A stretch of 64,000 bases of DNA from Thalassotalea_F euphylliae (GCF_042682785.1 NZ_JBHUIB010000001.1:496001-560000); one strand, 5' to 3'. Shown: positions 43,623 to 53,456, counted from the first letter of the stretch. The notes: generated from the sequence alone by a model not told the origin. A program made the numbers and translations.

Positions 43623-44516
43623 CTATTGATGGCAACGCTTTATTTCTTCAACAAACGCATCAGCTAATGGCGACGCGCTGTTTGCTTTTGACGTGATCAA
43701 CATCAACGGAATTTGGTACGAATACTTTTCAGGGCGAATCACTTTAAACTGCCCCTTGTCTACCCAATAACTGGCGTAATGTTCAGGTAAATAACCGATA
43801 AATTCACCTGATAGGATCAATTGGGCAATCCCTTCATCATGATAGGCGGTTGCACTATTGGTGTAATTAAGTCCGTCATTACGCACTTCTTTATCTCGCA
43901 TGTAGTTGCTGGTAATAACCTCAGCTTGCTTGAGCAGTTTGGTTTGTTCTGTCTGCTTACAATCAAAAAGCGAATGTCCTACACCGCAATACAAATAGTT
44001 AATTTCGTTGTGTAGCGGATAGTAATCTAGACCGCGAATCTGGTGGCGACTGACACCTAAACCGACTTGAGAACGACCATTGATAACCGATGTCTCTACC
44101 TCTCGTGCTTCACAAACATTCATATCAAATTGAATATTTTGACTTTTAGATTTAAGCGCAGAGATAGCCCTCGCTACGCCACACCTTGGGTCACTCACTA
44201 ACGTATCTATGGTTGCAATGGTCAGCCGCCCAGAGAGCTCGTTTTTAGAGCTGGCAACTGTGGATGCAAAAGCCTCGCATTGTTGAAGCAGCTCAAGCGA
44301 TGCTTGATAGGTAACGCGGCCAGGTTCTGTCAATTCAAAGCCGCTACGTCCCCTTTTGCAAAGCGTTATACCCAACCGAACTTCAAGATCAGATAAGTGG
44401 GCACTTATGGTAGAACGTCCTATATTTAAACGGGATTCAGCCGCTGATAAACCGCCGCACTCAACGATTGCGACAAATATTCTGAGCAGTTTTAAATCAA
44501 CGTCATGAACTTGCAT
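43623..44516 (-). CDS. LysR-type transcriptional regulator
   Basis: 297 residues, the standard LTTR length. The N-terminal winged helix is clear (L-K-L-L-R-I-F-V, S-A-A-E-S-R-L-N, S-T-I-S-A-H-L-S-D-L-E); the remainder is the substrate-binding fold. It is divergent from hutH across a 202-base region with a triple direct repeat, so it probably regulates hutHU and itself. The inducer could be urocanate, histidine or a product of the neighbouring acylase. Confidence 0.88.
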   Translation of the reverse strand: MQVHDVDLKLLRIFVAIVECGGLSAAESRLNIGRSTISAHLSDLEVRLGITLCKRGRSGFELTEPGRVTYQASLELLQQCEAFASTVASSKNELSGRLTIATIDTLVSDPRCGVARAISALKSKSQNIQFDMNVCEAREVETSVINGRSQVGLGVSRHQIRGLDYYPLHNEINYLYCGVGHSLFDCKQTEQTKLLKQAEVITSNYMRDKEVRNDGLNYTNSATAYHDEGIAQLILSGEFIGYLPEHYASYWVDKGQFKVIRPEKYSYQIPLMLITSKANSASPLADAFVEEIKRCHQ

Positions 44517-44545
44517 TTCCCAAAACCTTAAAGTGATGAATTTTT

Positions 44546-44600
44546 ACCGGAACTTAGCTCGATTCTTAGTTCGGCCATTAGTTCGATAAAACCGGAATGA
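44546..44600. promoter_or_regulatory. Candidate LysR operator with 12-base direct repeats
   Basis: TTAGCTCG, TTAGTTCG and TTAGTTCG start at 44554, 44566 and 44578, an exact 12-base period, and ACCGGAA flanks the block on both sides (44546-44552 and 44591-44597). It lies 30-80 bases upstream of the LysR start. Confidence 0.5.
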
Positions 44601-44656
44601 ATTACGAACATTATCTATCTATAAAACTTTATCAGCAAGGTAAAATCGCGACATAA

Positions 44657-44681
44657 CTTGTATATACAACCAAGTATACAA
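44657..44681. promoter_or_regulatory. HutC-type operator before hutH
   Basis: TTGTATATACAA (44658-44669) matches the known HutC box (CTTGTATATACAAG) almost exactly; a second GTATAC palindrome follows at 44674-44679. No hutC gene is in the window, so the repressor would be encoded elsewhere. Confidence 0.7.
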
Positions 44682-44718
44682 ACCACAAATTAAACAACAG
44701 ATAACTAGGAGCATTAAG

Positions 44719-46218
44719 ATGACATTTAAGTACGGTATTGATCGTCTAAACCTAGACACGGTTAACGGTATTGCCGATGGCAGTATTGCAACTGAACTAA
44801 GCGCTGAGGCAATCGAAAAAATTAATACAAGCCGCCAACGTGTTGAGAAAATGGCAGCCTCAGATGAAGCCGTTTACGGTATTAACACAGGTTTTGGCCC
44901 ATTATGTGATACCCAAATCACACCAGAAGAAACGGCTCTATTACAAAAGAATTTATTAATCACCCACGCGGTTGGCGTTGGTGAGCCAATTGCTAAACAC
45001 AATTCTAAATTAATGCTGATCACCAAAGTTCACGCATTAAGCCAAGGCTTCTCAGGTATTCGTCTTGAGACGGTTGAAAGAATGCTTAAGTTTATTGAGC
45101 TCGATATTATCCCTGTGGTACCAGAGCAAGGTTCAGTCGGCGCTTCAGGCGATTTAGCACCGCTTTCACACCTTTTCTTACCATTACTTGGTGAAGGTGA
45201 ATTTTGGGTAGGCGACGATATTAAACCAGCTGCTGAAGTGCTAAAAGCACATAACCTTGAGCCAATGGAATTATTAGCCAAAGAAGGTTTAGCACTGATC
45301 AACGGTACCCAGTTCATTCTGTCGCACGCCATTACTGGCTTAACTAAAATGCGTTACTTGCTTGATTTAGCCGATTTAACTGGTGCAATGAGTATTGAAG
45401 GCATGCAAGGTAGTGAATCTCCGTTTAGAGAAGAACTACACGCAACGCGTCCTTTCCCTGGAAATATTGAAGTTGCTAAACGTATGCGTTTCTTCTTTAA
45501 AGATTCAGAAAACATGGCATCACATGAAGACTGTGATCGTGTACAAGATCCTTACTCGCTTCGTTGTATTCCGCAGGTACATGGCGCATCACGTAACGCA
45601 TACAACCATTTATTAGAAATGACAGAACTTGAAATGAACTCTGTTACTGACAACCCGATTGTTATCAGCTCAGAAGAAGCCATTTCAGGTGGTAGCTTCC
45701 ACGGCCAACCACTAGCAATGGTATTAGATTACGCCTCAATTGCAGCAGCAGAGTTAGGTAATATTTCTGACCGTCGCTGTTACTTATTACTTGAAGGTTT
45801 ACACGGCTTACCGCGCCTACTAACTGTAGCGGGTGGCTTAAATTCAGGCATGATGATCCCACAATATGCAACAGCAGCACTTGTAACAGAAAACAAATCA
45901 CTTTGTTTCCCACCATCTGCTGACAGTGTTCCAACATCGATGGGTCAAGAAGATCACGTTTCAATGGGTAGTATCTCAAGCCGCAAGTTGAATCAAATCT
46001 TAGGCAACGTTGAGAAAATTTTTGCGATTGAATTAATGTACGCCGCTCAAGCTATCGACTTTAGACGTCCTAACAAGTGTTCAGACATCATCGAAGAAAA
46101 CTTCGTGATCATTCGTGAAAAAGTAGCGAAGTTAGAAGAAGACAGATTATTAAAGCCTGATATTGATGCCATTATCGCTATGGTTAAGTCTCAAGCCTTT
46201 AACGTAAACGTTCACTAG
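44719..46218 (+). CDS. hutH: Histidine ammonia-lyase
   Basis: 499 residues, the usual HutH length. The MIO prosthetic-group triad is A142-S143-G144 in G-S-V-G-A-S-G-D-L-A-P-L. The signature N-G-T-Q near 195 and the C-terminal Q-E-D-H segment are also present. It deaminates histidine to urocanate, the first step of degradation. AGGAG lies 8 bases before the ATG. hutU follows 12 bases later. Regulation is probably by HutC (box upstream) and the divergent LysR. Confidence 0.96.
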   Translation: MTFKYGIDRLNLDTVNGIADGSIATELSAEAIEKINTSRQRVEKMAASDEAVYGINTGFGPLCDTQITPEETALLQKNLLITHAVGVGEPIAKHNSKLMLITKVHALSQGFSGIRLETVERMLKFIELDIIPVVPEQGSVGASGDLAPLSHLFLPLLGEGEFWVGDDIKPAAEVLKAHNLEPMELLAKEGLALINGTQFILSHAITGLTKMRYLLDLADLTGAMSIEGMQGSESPFREELHATRPFPGNIEVAKRMRFFFKDSENMASHEDCDRVQDPYSLRCIPQVHGASRNAYNHLLEMTELEMNSVTDNPIVISSEEAISGGSFHGQPLAMVLDYASIAAAELGNISDRRCYLLLEGLHGLPRLLTVAGGLNSGMMIPQYATAALVTENKSLCFPPSADSVPTSMGQEDHVSMGSISSRKLNQILGNVEKIFAIELMYAAQAIDFRRPNKCSDIIEENFVIIREKVAKLEEDRLLKPDIDAIIAMVKSQAFNVNVH

Positions 46219-46230
46219 GAGAAATTAGTA

Positions 46231-48231
46231 ATGACTTTTCAAGAAATCATCACTCAGGGTATTCCAAGTGAATTACCAGCACCTCAACCATACCCAGCAG
46301 GTATCAGCCGTGCGCCAAAGCGTAAAGACATTTTATCGGTAGAAGAAAAGCAATTAGCGGTGCGTAATGCTCTACGTTACTTCCCTGTTGAATGGCATGC
46401 TGAATTAGCGGAAGAGTTTGCCCAAGAGCTTAAAGATTTTGGCCGTATTTACATGTACCGCTTTAAGCCAAATTATGAAATGAAAGCCCGCTCAATTTCA
46501 GACTACCCAGCAAAATGTCAGCAAGCAGCTGCCATTATGTTAATGGTCGACAACAACTTAGATCCTGCGGTTGCACAGCATCCACAAGAGCTAATTACCT
46601 ACGGTGGTAACGGTGCGGTTTTCCAAAACTGGGCGCAGTACTTATTAGCAATGAAATACCTAAGTGAGATGGAAAGTGATCAAACGCTTCATATCTACTC
46701 AGGTCACCCAATGGGCTTATTCCCGTCTTCAGAAGATGCGCCGCGTGTTGTTGTTACCAACGGTATGATGATCCCGAACTATTCGAAGCCAGATGATTGG
46801 GAAAAGTTCAATGCGCTAGGCGTAACCCAATACGGTCAAATGACCGCGGGTTCATTCATGTACATTGGCCCACAAGGTATTGTTCATGGCACAACCATTA
46901 CGGTAATGAATGCATTCCGTAAAGTGCTTGAAAAGGGCGAGTCACCAAAAGGTAAAATTTTCCTTACTGCCGGTCTTGGCGGCATGAGTGGCGCACAACC
47001 TAAAGCAGGTAACATTGCCAACTGTATTACTGTTTGTGCAGAAGTAAACGCCCACGCAGCAACTAAACGTCACCAACAAGGTTGGGTTGATGAACTTATC
47101 GATAACATGGACGACTTAGTTTCACGTGTTCGCACAGCACAGGCCAATGAAGAAGTGGTTTCAATTGCCTTTATTGGTAACGTGGTTGATGTTTGGGAAA
47201 CTTTCTATGAAGAAGAAATCTTCGTTCACTTAGGTTCAGACCAAACATCACTGCACAACCCATGGTCAGGCGGTTACTACCCAGTTGAAATTTCTTACGA
47301 AGAGTCGAACCGTTTAATTCGTGAAGAACCAGAAGTATTCAAAGAAAAAGTACAAGCGACTTTGAAGCGTCATGCTGATGCAGTGAACAAGCACACAGCG
47401 CGCGGCACCTACTTCTTCGACTACGGCAATGCCTTCTTACTGGAAGCGTCACGTGCAGGTGGCAATGTTATGGCTGAAAACGGCATTGATTTTAAATACC
47501 CGTCATACGTGCAAGATATCTTAGGCCCAATGTGTTTCGACTACGGTTTTGGTCCATTCCGCTGGGTATGTACTTCAGGTAACCCAGACGATTTAGATAA
47601 AACTGACGCAATTGCTGCCAAAGTGCTGAACCGAATCATGGAAGAATCACCAGAAGAAATTCAGCAGCAGATGCAAGATAACATCACTTGGATTAACGAT
47701 GCTAAGCAGAACAAGCTAGTCGTCGGCTCTCAAGCTCGTATCTTATACGCTGATGCGCAAGGCCGTGCAGAAATTGCTAAAGCATTTAACGATGCCATCA
47801 ACGCAGGTGAAATTGGTCCAGTAGTACTTGGCCGTGATCACCACGACGTATCGGGTACTGACTCACCATTCCGTGAAACTTCTAACATATACGACGGTAG
47901 CCGCTTTACTGCTGATATGGCGATTCACAATGTGATTGGTGACAGCTTCCGCGGCGCAACTTGGGTATCTATCCATAACGGTGGCGGCGTTGGCTGGGGT
48001 GAAGTAATGAACGGTGGTTTCGGCATGTTACTTGACGGCAGCGAAGCGTCAGAGCGTCGTTTAAAATCAATGTTACTGTTTGATGTAAACAACGGTATTG
48101 CTCGTCGTAGCTGGGCACGTAACGAAGAAGCTAACTTTGCGATTAAACGCGAAATGGCACGTACACCTAAGCTTAAAGTAACGCTAGCAAACTTAGTTGA
48201 AGACGATATTTTAGATAACCTAAGTTTCTAG
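46231..48231 (+). CDS. hutU: Urocanate hydratase, long form
   Basis: 666 residues, about 110 longer than the usual bacterial HutU (555-560) and close to the eukaryotic UROC1 type (676). The NAD-binding and catalytic urocanase segments are present (Y-G-G-N-G-A, Q-M-T-A-G-S, G-M-S-G-A-Q-P-K-A-G, G-R-D-H-H-D-V-S-G-T). It hydrates urocanate to imidazolonepropionate. It is 12 bases downstream of hutH and before a terminator. hutI and hutG are not in the window, so the later steps must lie elsewhere. Confidence 0.95.
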   Translation: MTFQEIITQGIPSELPAPQPYPAGISRAPKRKDILSVEEKQLAVRNALRYFPVEWHAELAEEFAQELKDFGRIYMYRFKPNYEMKARSISDYPAKCQQAAAIMLMVDNNLDPAVAQHPQELITYGGNGAVFQNWAQYLLAMKYLSEMESDQTLHIYSGHPMGLFPSSEDAPRVVVTNGMMIPNYSKPDDWEKFNALGVTQYGQMTAGSFMYIGPQGIVHGTTITVMNAFRKVLEKGESPKGKIFLTAGLGGMSGAQPKAGNIANCITVCAEVNAHAATKRHQQGWVDELIDNMDDLVSRVRTAQANEEVVSIAFIGNVVDVWETFYEEEIFVHLGSDQTSLHNPWSGGYYPVEISYEESNRLIREEPEVFKEKVQATLKRHADAVNKHTARGTYFFDYGNAFLLEASRAGGNVMAENGIDFKYPSYVQDILGPMCFDYGFGPFRWVCTSGNPDDLDKTDAIAAKVLNRIMEESPEEIQQQMQDNITWINDAKQNKLVVGSQARILYADAQGRAEIAKAFNDAINAGEIGPVVLGRDHHDVSGTDSPFRETSNIYDGSRFTADMAIHNVIGDSFRGATWVSIHNGGGVGWGEVMNGGFGMLLDGSEASERRLKSMLLFDVNNGIARRSWARNEEANFAIKREMARTPKLKVTLANLVEDDILDNLSF

Positions 48232-48304
48232 CTAAAGTTTTTAGATTCAATTTCTAGAAAAGTCTCTAGATTGAATTTCTAAAATTATCATTCAATGAAT
48301 CATC

Positions 48305-48331
48305 AAAGCCCTGCTGTTGCAGGGCTTTTTT
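48305..48331 (+). terminator. Rho-independent terminator of hutHU
   Basis: AAAGCCCTGC and GCAGGGCTTT arms, TGTT loop, T run, 73 bases after hutU. Its T run abuts the stop of the converging minus-strand gene. Confidence 0.92.
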
Positions 48332-48764
48332 ATTTCACCGCAAACCAGTCTGCTATATCTTGCTCATTTGATTGGGGTGTAAAACCTCTATCGGCTAAAA
48401 ATTGGGTAGCTGACGAAAAGTCAAAAAATGCCCGTTGGATGTATTCGTATTCTCCGCATGCTCTTGTTCTGTCGAATACTTCTTTTTGAATCTGGTATTT
48501 CACAATACTCGCTTCACATCGGCAATTGTTCTCTACCGTCCATTTATTTAAGTCCTGTAATACTGGTAGCGCTTCCTGCACCATTAATTCACCGTGCTGC
48601 GTAGAAATGAGAATAGCCCACGGTTGTTCAACCAACGCCATAGACACCCGCTTGAACTCTTCAGAAAACGCCACTGCGGCTTCTACATTCCAAGCGTCCA
48701 TCACCTTAACAAGCAAAATATTGTTCTTATCTATTTTAAACGCCCAACGACCATGGATATGCAT
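48330..48764 (-). CDS. Standalone STAS/SpoIIAA-like protein, paralogue 2
   Basis: 144 residues starting M-H-I-H-G-R-W. It shares the start pattern and overall strand-helix layout with the small proteins at 31453-31836 and 61022-61402 and is slightly longer. No catalytic or metal motif is visible. It converges on the hutHU terminator and has no operon partner. Probable role is protein-protein contact in signalling; unproven. Confidence 0.6.
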   Translation of the reverse strand: MHIHGRWAFKIDKNNILLVKVMDAWNVEAAVAFSEEFKRVSMALVEQPWAILISTQHGELMVQEALPVLQDLNKWTVENNCRCEASIVKYQIQKEVFDRTRACGEYEYIQRAFFDFSSATQFLADRGFTPQSNEQDIADWFAVK

Positions 48765-49004
48765 AAAGCTGCTCTACTCAACTTACAAAATACTCTACAT
48801 TAAAGACTAGATTGCGTTAGTGTTTTAGCAATTGAAAAGTCGGGATTTTTTGCGAAGATTACATAGTCGCTAACAAATACCGCATGCTGAAAACAACATA
48901 ATCTGCATATACTATCTAGGGAACTGATCTAGCTAAATAATGTCTTGTATCAATACATACTTATCCTAAAACTCCGTACTCTATTAAAAAACAAGAGACC
49001 TAGT

Positions 49005-50072
49005 ATGACTAATCGCCTTCATATCAGTGTTAAAAACATTCTTTACCCACTCATATTCTCTTCTTTGTTGATAACACCGCAGCTAGCCAATAGTGCTGAG
49101 GAAGCTAACCAAAGCCATTGGAAAAATGCTCCAAACCTTCCGTATAAGGTGCAAGAAATTTACCCAACGGTATTTAACAACCACATTATCGTCGCAGGCG
49201 GTTTATCACCTGATGTTGGCGCGAAAGGCATTGGCGTTTCAGACCGTGTTGTTGTTTATGATCTAGAAAAAAAAGTGTGGAAAGAAGGCCCTAGCTTGCC
49301 AGAACCCAGACATCACCCAATGCTCGTTGTCGTCAATAACAGATTATTGTCTTTCGGTGGTTTTACCGTTGACGCGCAAGGCATCTGGCATAACAGCACT
49401 GATGTGCTTGAACTCACGCCCAAAAAAGCTGGTAGTAATGGAGATATATTGACCACAGGCCAATGGCAAAACATCGCGCAAATGCCCGCGCCTTTGGCAG
49501 AGACGCTTGGCGCTGTACATAATGGAAAAGTGCACTTAGTTACTGGCCGCACACCTAAAACTCAGAGCAAAAACAGCCAGTGGATAGAACAAGCGGATGT
49601 CAGCACTCACTACACCTTTGATTTAAACACGCTAACTTGGGCCAATGCAGCTCCCGCGCCGACTGCCCGAAACAGTGCCTGTAGCGTCACCACAGATAAG
49701 CTTTATACCATTGGCGGGCGAACCGTTTCTGGTGGTAATTTGGCCTCTCATGAAGCGTATGATTTTAAAACCGACACATGGCAAACATTAGCGCCACTGC
49801 CTGCGGCACAAGGCGGTTTAGCTTGTGCTACCGATGGTAAACATATTTACGTATTTGGTGGTGAGTTTTTCAATAATGGTGGCGGCGTTTATTCAGAGGT
49901 TTGGCAATACAGTATTTCCAAAGACACATGGCAGGCCGTTAGCGAAATGCCAAGCCCACGTCATGGTTTGGGGGCACTAACCATAAACGGTTCAATTTAT
50001 GTCATTGGTGGTGCGCTGCAAGCAGGAGGAGTAGATACCAGCAGCTTGATGACAACTTTTTCGCTTGAATAG
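49005..50072 (+). CDS. Exported kelch-repeat beta-propeller protein
   Basis: 355 residues from the ATG at 49005 (an earlier TTG in frame gives an implausible extension). A signal peptide ends near A-N-S-A. At least five kelch blades are visible (for example I-V-A-G-G-L, L-Y-T-I-G-G-R-T, I-Y-V-F-G-G-E, I-Y-V-I-G-G-A) with W-x-x-x-P-x-x-P segments between them. The size and layout resemble NanM sialic acid mutarotases, but I cannot confirm the substrate. It is monocistronic. Confidence 0.8.
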   Translation: MTNRLHISVKNILYPLIFSSLLITPQLANSAEEANQSHWKNAPNLPYKVQEIYPTVFNNHIIVAGGLSPDVGAKGIGVSDRVVVYDLEKKVWKEGPSLPEPRHHPMLVVVNNRLLSFGGFTVDAQGIWHNSTDVLELTPKKAGSNGDILTTGQWQNIAQMPAPLAETLGAVHNGKVHLVTGRTPKTQSKNSQWIEQADVSTHYTFDLNTLTWANAAPAPTARNSACSVTTDKLYTIGGRTVSGGNLASHEAYDFKTDTWQTLAPLPAAQGGLACATDGKHIYVFGGEFFNNGGGVYSEVWQYSISKDTWQAVSEMPSPRHGLGALTINGSIYVIGGALQAGGVDTSSLMTTFSLE

Positions 50073-50163
50073 CGTGTAAAGACCGTTCAAAAATTTGTTC
50101 AAAACGCGCCTTTGTACAGTGTGACTGCAGCTTTGGGGCGCTAAAACTAGTCGACAGGCAACA

Positions 50164-52314
50164 CTAGATGGTGAACGTCACTTTTAAACCGCCTAGAGAG
50201 CTTTGCTCTGCTTTAATTGAGCCACCATGCGCTTTTATTAAACTTTCGCAAATTGCCAGCCCTAGTCCAGAGCCGCCCGTTTGTCTGCTGCGTGATGATT
50301 CAACACGATAAAGGCGTGTGAAAATCATCGTCAACTTGTCTTTGCTAACCGTCGGCGCTGTATCTTCAATACTCACCTCTAACTGGCTGTCTTTCATGCC
50401 AGCGCTCAAGGAAATCGTGCCTGGCTGGTCGGTATAGGAAATAGCATTTGATAACAAATTATCAATCACTTGCTTGATACGCTCAGCATCCAAAGACTTT
50501 TTGACATCTGCGAGTGCTAACTGACATTGCCAGCTATAGCCACTTCCCTCAACCAAACCTTGCCAGTCGCCCTGCCACGTTTCAAATAATGGATGTAGCG
50601 CTTCTTCTTCCAAGTTTAGCTCTAGTGCATGTGTGTCTGCTTGCGCAAGCTGATAGATATCTGAAATCAAATTATTGATTTCGTTAACTTTGCGGTCTAG
50701 TTTGTCATAACTGTCTTCCACATCACTGACGATGTCGTATTGCAAAGCTTGAATTTGCAGTTTAAGTGCTGACAGTGGTGTGCGAAGTTCATGCGATACA
50801 TCCGCGAATAGCTCTTGTTTCTGTTGCAGTGCTTTTTCAAATAAATCAGCCCTTATGCTTGCCAATTTGCGTCGTTGAACAAGCAAAAATGTTAATGCGA
50901 CAAACACAATAGCCACAGCAACCAACACAATCATTAACACCTGTTTTTCTGCCGCTTGCGTTTCCAACACCTTAGCTTGCTCAGCCTCACTTTTTTCAAG
51001 TTCAGTCACTTTTAGCTTTTCTTCAAGCAAGTTAACGTCACGCTTGTAGCGTTCTAACTTTTCACGTTGATCTTCTGTATTCAGTTTTTCAGTTAATTCG
51101 ACACTTTCATTCAAATGAAAGTGGGCTTTTTCATAATCTTTGACGCCTGTGTAAGCTCCCGCAAGGAGTTTAGTTATCTCCATTAAATTTTGTTCAAGCG
51201 AGAGCTCTGTTGCCACTTTTAGTGCGGGTATTAACTCATCTAGTGCTGCCTGATAGTTTTCTTGGTCTAGGCTGTATCTCGCTTGTTCCACTCGTACAGA
51301 CATTATTTGGTAGGGCGAGTCTGACTGTTCAGCGCTTTGACGAGCCAATTGCAAACTCTTTGCCCGGCCTTGCTCGTCTGCCAATTTATCGTAGATTCTA
51401 GATTGTTGAAGGTAAGTTTGTGAAAGCTCTTTTGGAGTCGTTATTTTTAGTAATTGTTGAATTGCTTGTTGGTTAATTGATAACGCTTTGAGGTATTCTT
51501 CCATTTTCAGGTAGCCAGCTGCTATCCCCTTCATATCAACAGCTACACTGCCGATATCACCAAGCTCCTCATCTAATTGTTGCGCCTTTGCAAAGTACTC
51601 AATTGCTTTTTCAGGTTCTTGCGACTGTAAAAATATGTCCCCTAAATTGTAATACACCGACGCTCGATAACTTTTGCTGCCATGAGCTTCGACAGCCTCC
51701 CTCGCTTGCAACAAATATTGAGTGCCCAGTACTAAATCACCATTGTTTTTAAACATCAAACCAAGGCTATTTAAAACAAGTAACGTACCTTTGCCATTGC
51801 CCTGCTCTTCGTATACATCAAGTGCTTGCTCATACACTTGTTTCGCTATGACAAACTTTTTTTGGTACTGCAATGCATTACCAAGTAAGTAATAGGTATT
51901 ACCAAGTAAGTCAGGATAAGACAAGCGAGCAACATCTGATGCCTTGCGCGCATACTCTTCTGACGCAATGTAATTGTTACGTCGAAATTCCAAGGTTGAC
52001 CACGTCAGTAAACTTTCTACTTTATATTGAGGGCTGTATTCGTCATAGGATGCTGATAACTCATTCAATATTTCTTCTGCTTTTTCATAACGCCCTGTTT
52101 TCCAATACAGCGCAGCAACACGCTGTTTAGCGCTATTTCTTACACCTTGATCAGCATGGTCAAATAAGGTTGTTAGCCACGCTTCATTTTCTGGCGTTGC
52201 TGCATGTGTGCCGACTATTTTTGCGAGTAGCGCTTTAACATCGTCATCTGATGCGAAGGAGAGTGGAGGAAGCAGTAAAACGACCAATGTAATGAATATT
52301 AATTTTTTGTACAT
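50164..52314 (-). CDS. TPR-containing sensor histidine kinase (orphan)
   Basis: 716 residues. A signal sequence opens the protein, then TPR repeats fill about 90-440 in the periplasm, a membrane helix lies near 458-478, a HisKA domain has phospho-acceptor H508 in D-V-S-H-E-L-R-T-P, and a HATPase domain carries N-L-L-S-N-A and G-S-G-L-G-L-A-I. No response regulator is adjacent, so it is an orphan. Periplasmic TPRs suggest it senses a peptide or protein ligand. Confidence 0.88.
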   Translation of the reverse strand: MYKKLIFITLVVLLLPPLSFASDDDVKALLAKIVGTHAATPENEAWLTTLFDHADQGVRNSAKQRVAALYWKTGRYEKAEEILNELSASYDEYSPQYKVESLLTWSTLEFRRNNYIASEEYARKASDVARLSYPDLLGNTYYLLGNALQYQKKFVIAKQVYEQALDVYEEQGNGKGTLLVLNSLGLMFKNNGDLVLGTQYLLQAREAVEAHGSKSYRASVYYNLGDIFLQSQEPEKAIEYFAKAQQLDEELGDIGSVAVDMKGIAAGYLKMEEYLKALSINQQAIQQLLKITTPKELSQTYLQQSRIYDKLADEQGRAKSLQLARQSAEQSDSPYQIMSVRVEQARYSLDQENYQAALDELIPALKVATELSLEQNLMEITKLLAGAYTGVKDYEKAHFHLNESVELTEKLNTEDQREKLERYKRDVNLLEEKLKVTELEKSEAEQAKVLETQAAEKQVLMIVLVAVAIVFVALTFLLVQRRKLASIRADLFEKALQQKQELFADVSHELRTPLSALKLQIQALQYDIVSDVEDSYDKLDRKVNEINNLISDIYQLAQADTHALELNLEEEALHPLFETWQGDWQGLVEGSGYSWQCQLALADVKKSLDAERIKQVIDNLLSNAISYTDQPGTISLSAGMKDSQLEVSIEDTAPTVSKDKLTMIFTRLYRVESSRSRQTGGSGLGLAICESLIKAHGGSIKAEQSSLGGLKVTFTI

Positions 52315-52808
52315 ATAGACTCTTTTTCAACACACGCTTTCAGGCGACTATAAACAATAATTATGTTGTCAGTTTACATGTCGGTGATCATGTTTGCCAA
52401 AATATTGAAACTACAACAGTTAATTGACAAGCCTCAGCAATATCGCAGTTTTTGTCCAAAAGGCAGCCTAAAACGTTTCTTTTTAAGTATGGCTCTAGTC
52501 CCTGTCATTAATAGGTTTCAAGGCACAAATAAAGCTTTAAACTTCATTTATGCCACAGGATTGTGAACCAATTATGGAGCGCTTTGAAAACTAAGGTAAT
52601 TTCTCTAAACCTTTCCCTTACTAGTTCGCCACACAGCCCTTAATTTACGGTGCGGCTTCCAGCATTTACGTACTTAACCAAAAGAAAAATTTGTTATCAC
52701 CAAGAAGCAATCCATATTCTTTGCACATTGTGTTGATATGCTTCCACCATAAATACCAATATTCGAGACACTATGGTCTTGATAGCGCAATCAACTAATG
52801 GATGTGAA
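52315..52808. other. 494-base gap between histidine kinase and PEP-CTERM genes
   Basis: AT-rich. It must contain the promoters of both neighbours. A short plus-strand reading frame at 52363-52566 has no Shine-Dalgarno or recognisable features and is not listed. No RNA gene is recognised. Confidence 0.4.
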
Positions 52809-53432
52809 ATGAAAACGCTAATTCAACTTTTTATATTGAGCCTTGCCATAAATAATGCTCATGCAGGCCTTATTGAAGCAAATTACTCGTTTGATGGTAC
52901 GAACCTGACACTGGAAAGTGGTGAAGATATTCGTAATACCAATTTCAATGTTGGTGACACACTAACACTCTCGTTTTCAGCTGGTCACGAAGGCTCATAT
53001 TGGGACTTTAGCGGTATTAACGATCGTAGCTATGAAGGTTTTGATCTTGTTTTTGATGAATACGCTAATCGCCAAATTGATGGCCATTTTTACTATTACT
53101 ACGATGATGCTTTAGTTAGATCAAGCTACTATTATGTGTGGGATGATGGCTTCAGAGGCGGCCCATATTCGACGAATGTAATACCTGTTGATTTTGTCGA
53201 TATGTTTAAAATTGAATACACATTTTTCAGCTCTACTGCAGCCTCAGATTTCATCACAACATCAAGCAATGTATGGTCAATCTGGGATACATTCGGTGTC
53301 AGTAACTTCAGTGTACCTTACGTGAACAATCAAACTGTCGACGTCGAAGAGCCAGGCACACTGGCGTTATTCGCGCTAAGCGTATTGGGATTTGCAGGCT
53401 TTAACGCGAAACGAAAAGCGATGACAAAGTAA
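52809..53432 (+). CDS. PEP-CTERM sorted protein
   Basis: 207 residues from the ATG at 52809 (an in-frame start 36 bases earlier has no signal peptide in place). The signal peptide ends A-H-A-G. The C-terminus carries the sorting domain: E-P-G-T, a hydrophobic helix A-L-F-A-L-S-V-L-G-F-A-G-F and a basic tail A-K-R-K. This directs exosortase processing and surface or matrix display. The body is beta-rich with many Tyr and Asp. A terminator follows. No exosortase gene lies in the window. Confidence 0.82.
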   Translation: MKTLIQLFILSLAINNAHAGLIEANYSFDGTNLTLESGEDIRNTNFNVGDTLTLSFSAGHEGSYWDFSGINDRSYEGFDLVFDEYANRQIDGHFYYYYDDALVRSSYYYVWDDGFRGGPYSTNVIPVDFVDMFKIEYTFFSSTAASDFITTSSNVWSIWDTFGVSNFSVPYVNNQTVDVEEPGTLALFALSVLGFAGFNAKRKAMTK

Positions 53433-53456
53433 AACACTACCAGTAATAAACGAACT

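Noticed and set aside
52363..52566. 67-residue plus-strand reading frame in the gap before the PEP-CTERM gene
   Set aside because: No ribosome site or family; sequence looks like spacer.
52773..52795. Sigma-54 promoter before the PEP-CTERM gene
   Set aside because: Only the GG-10-GC spacing matches; the boxes are poor and the leader would be too short.
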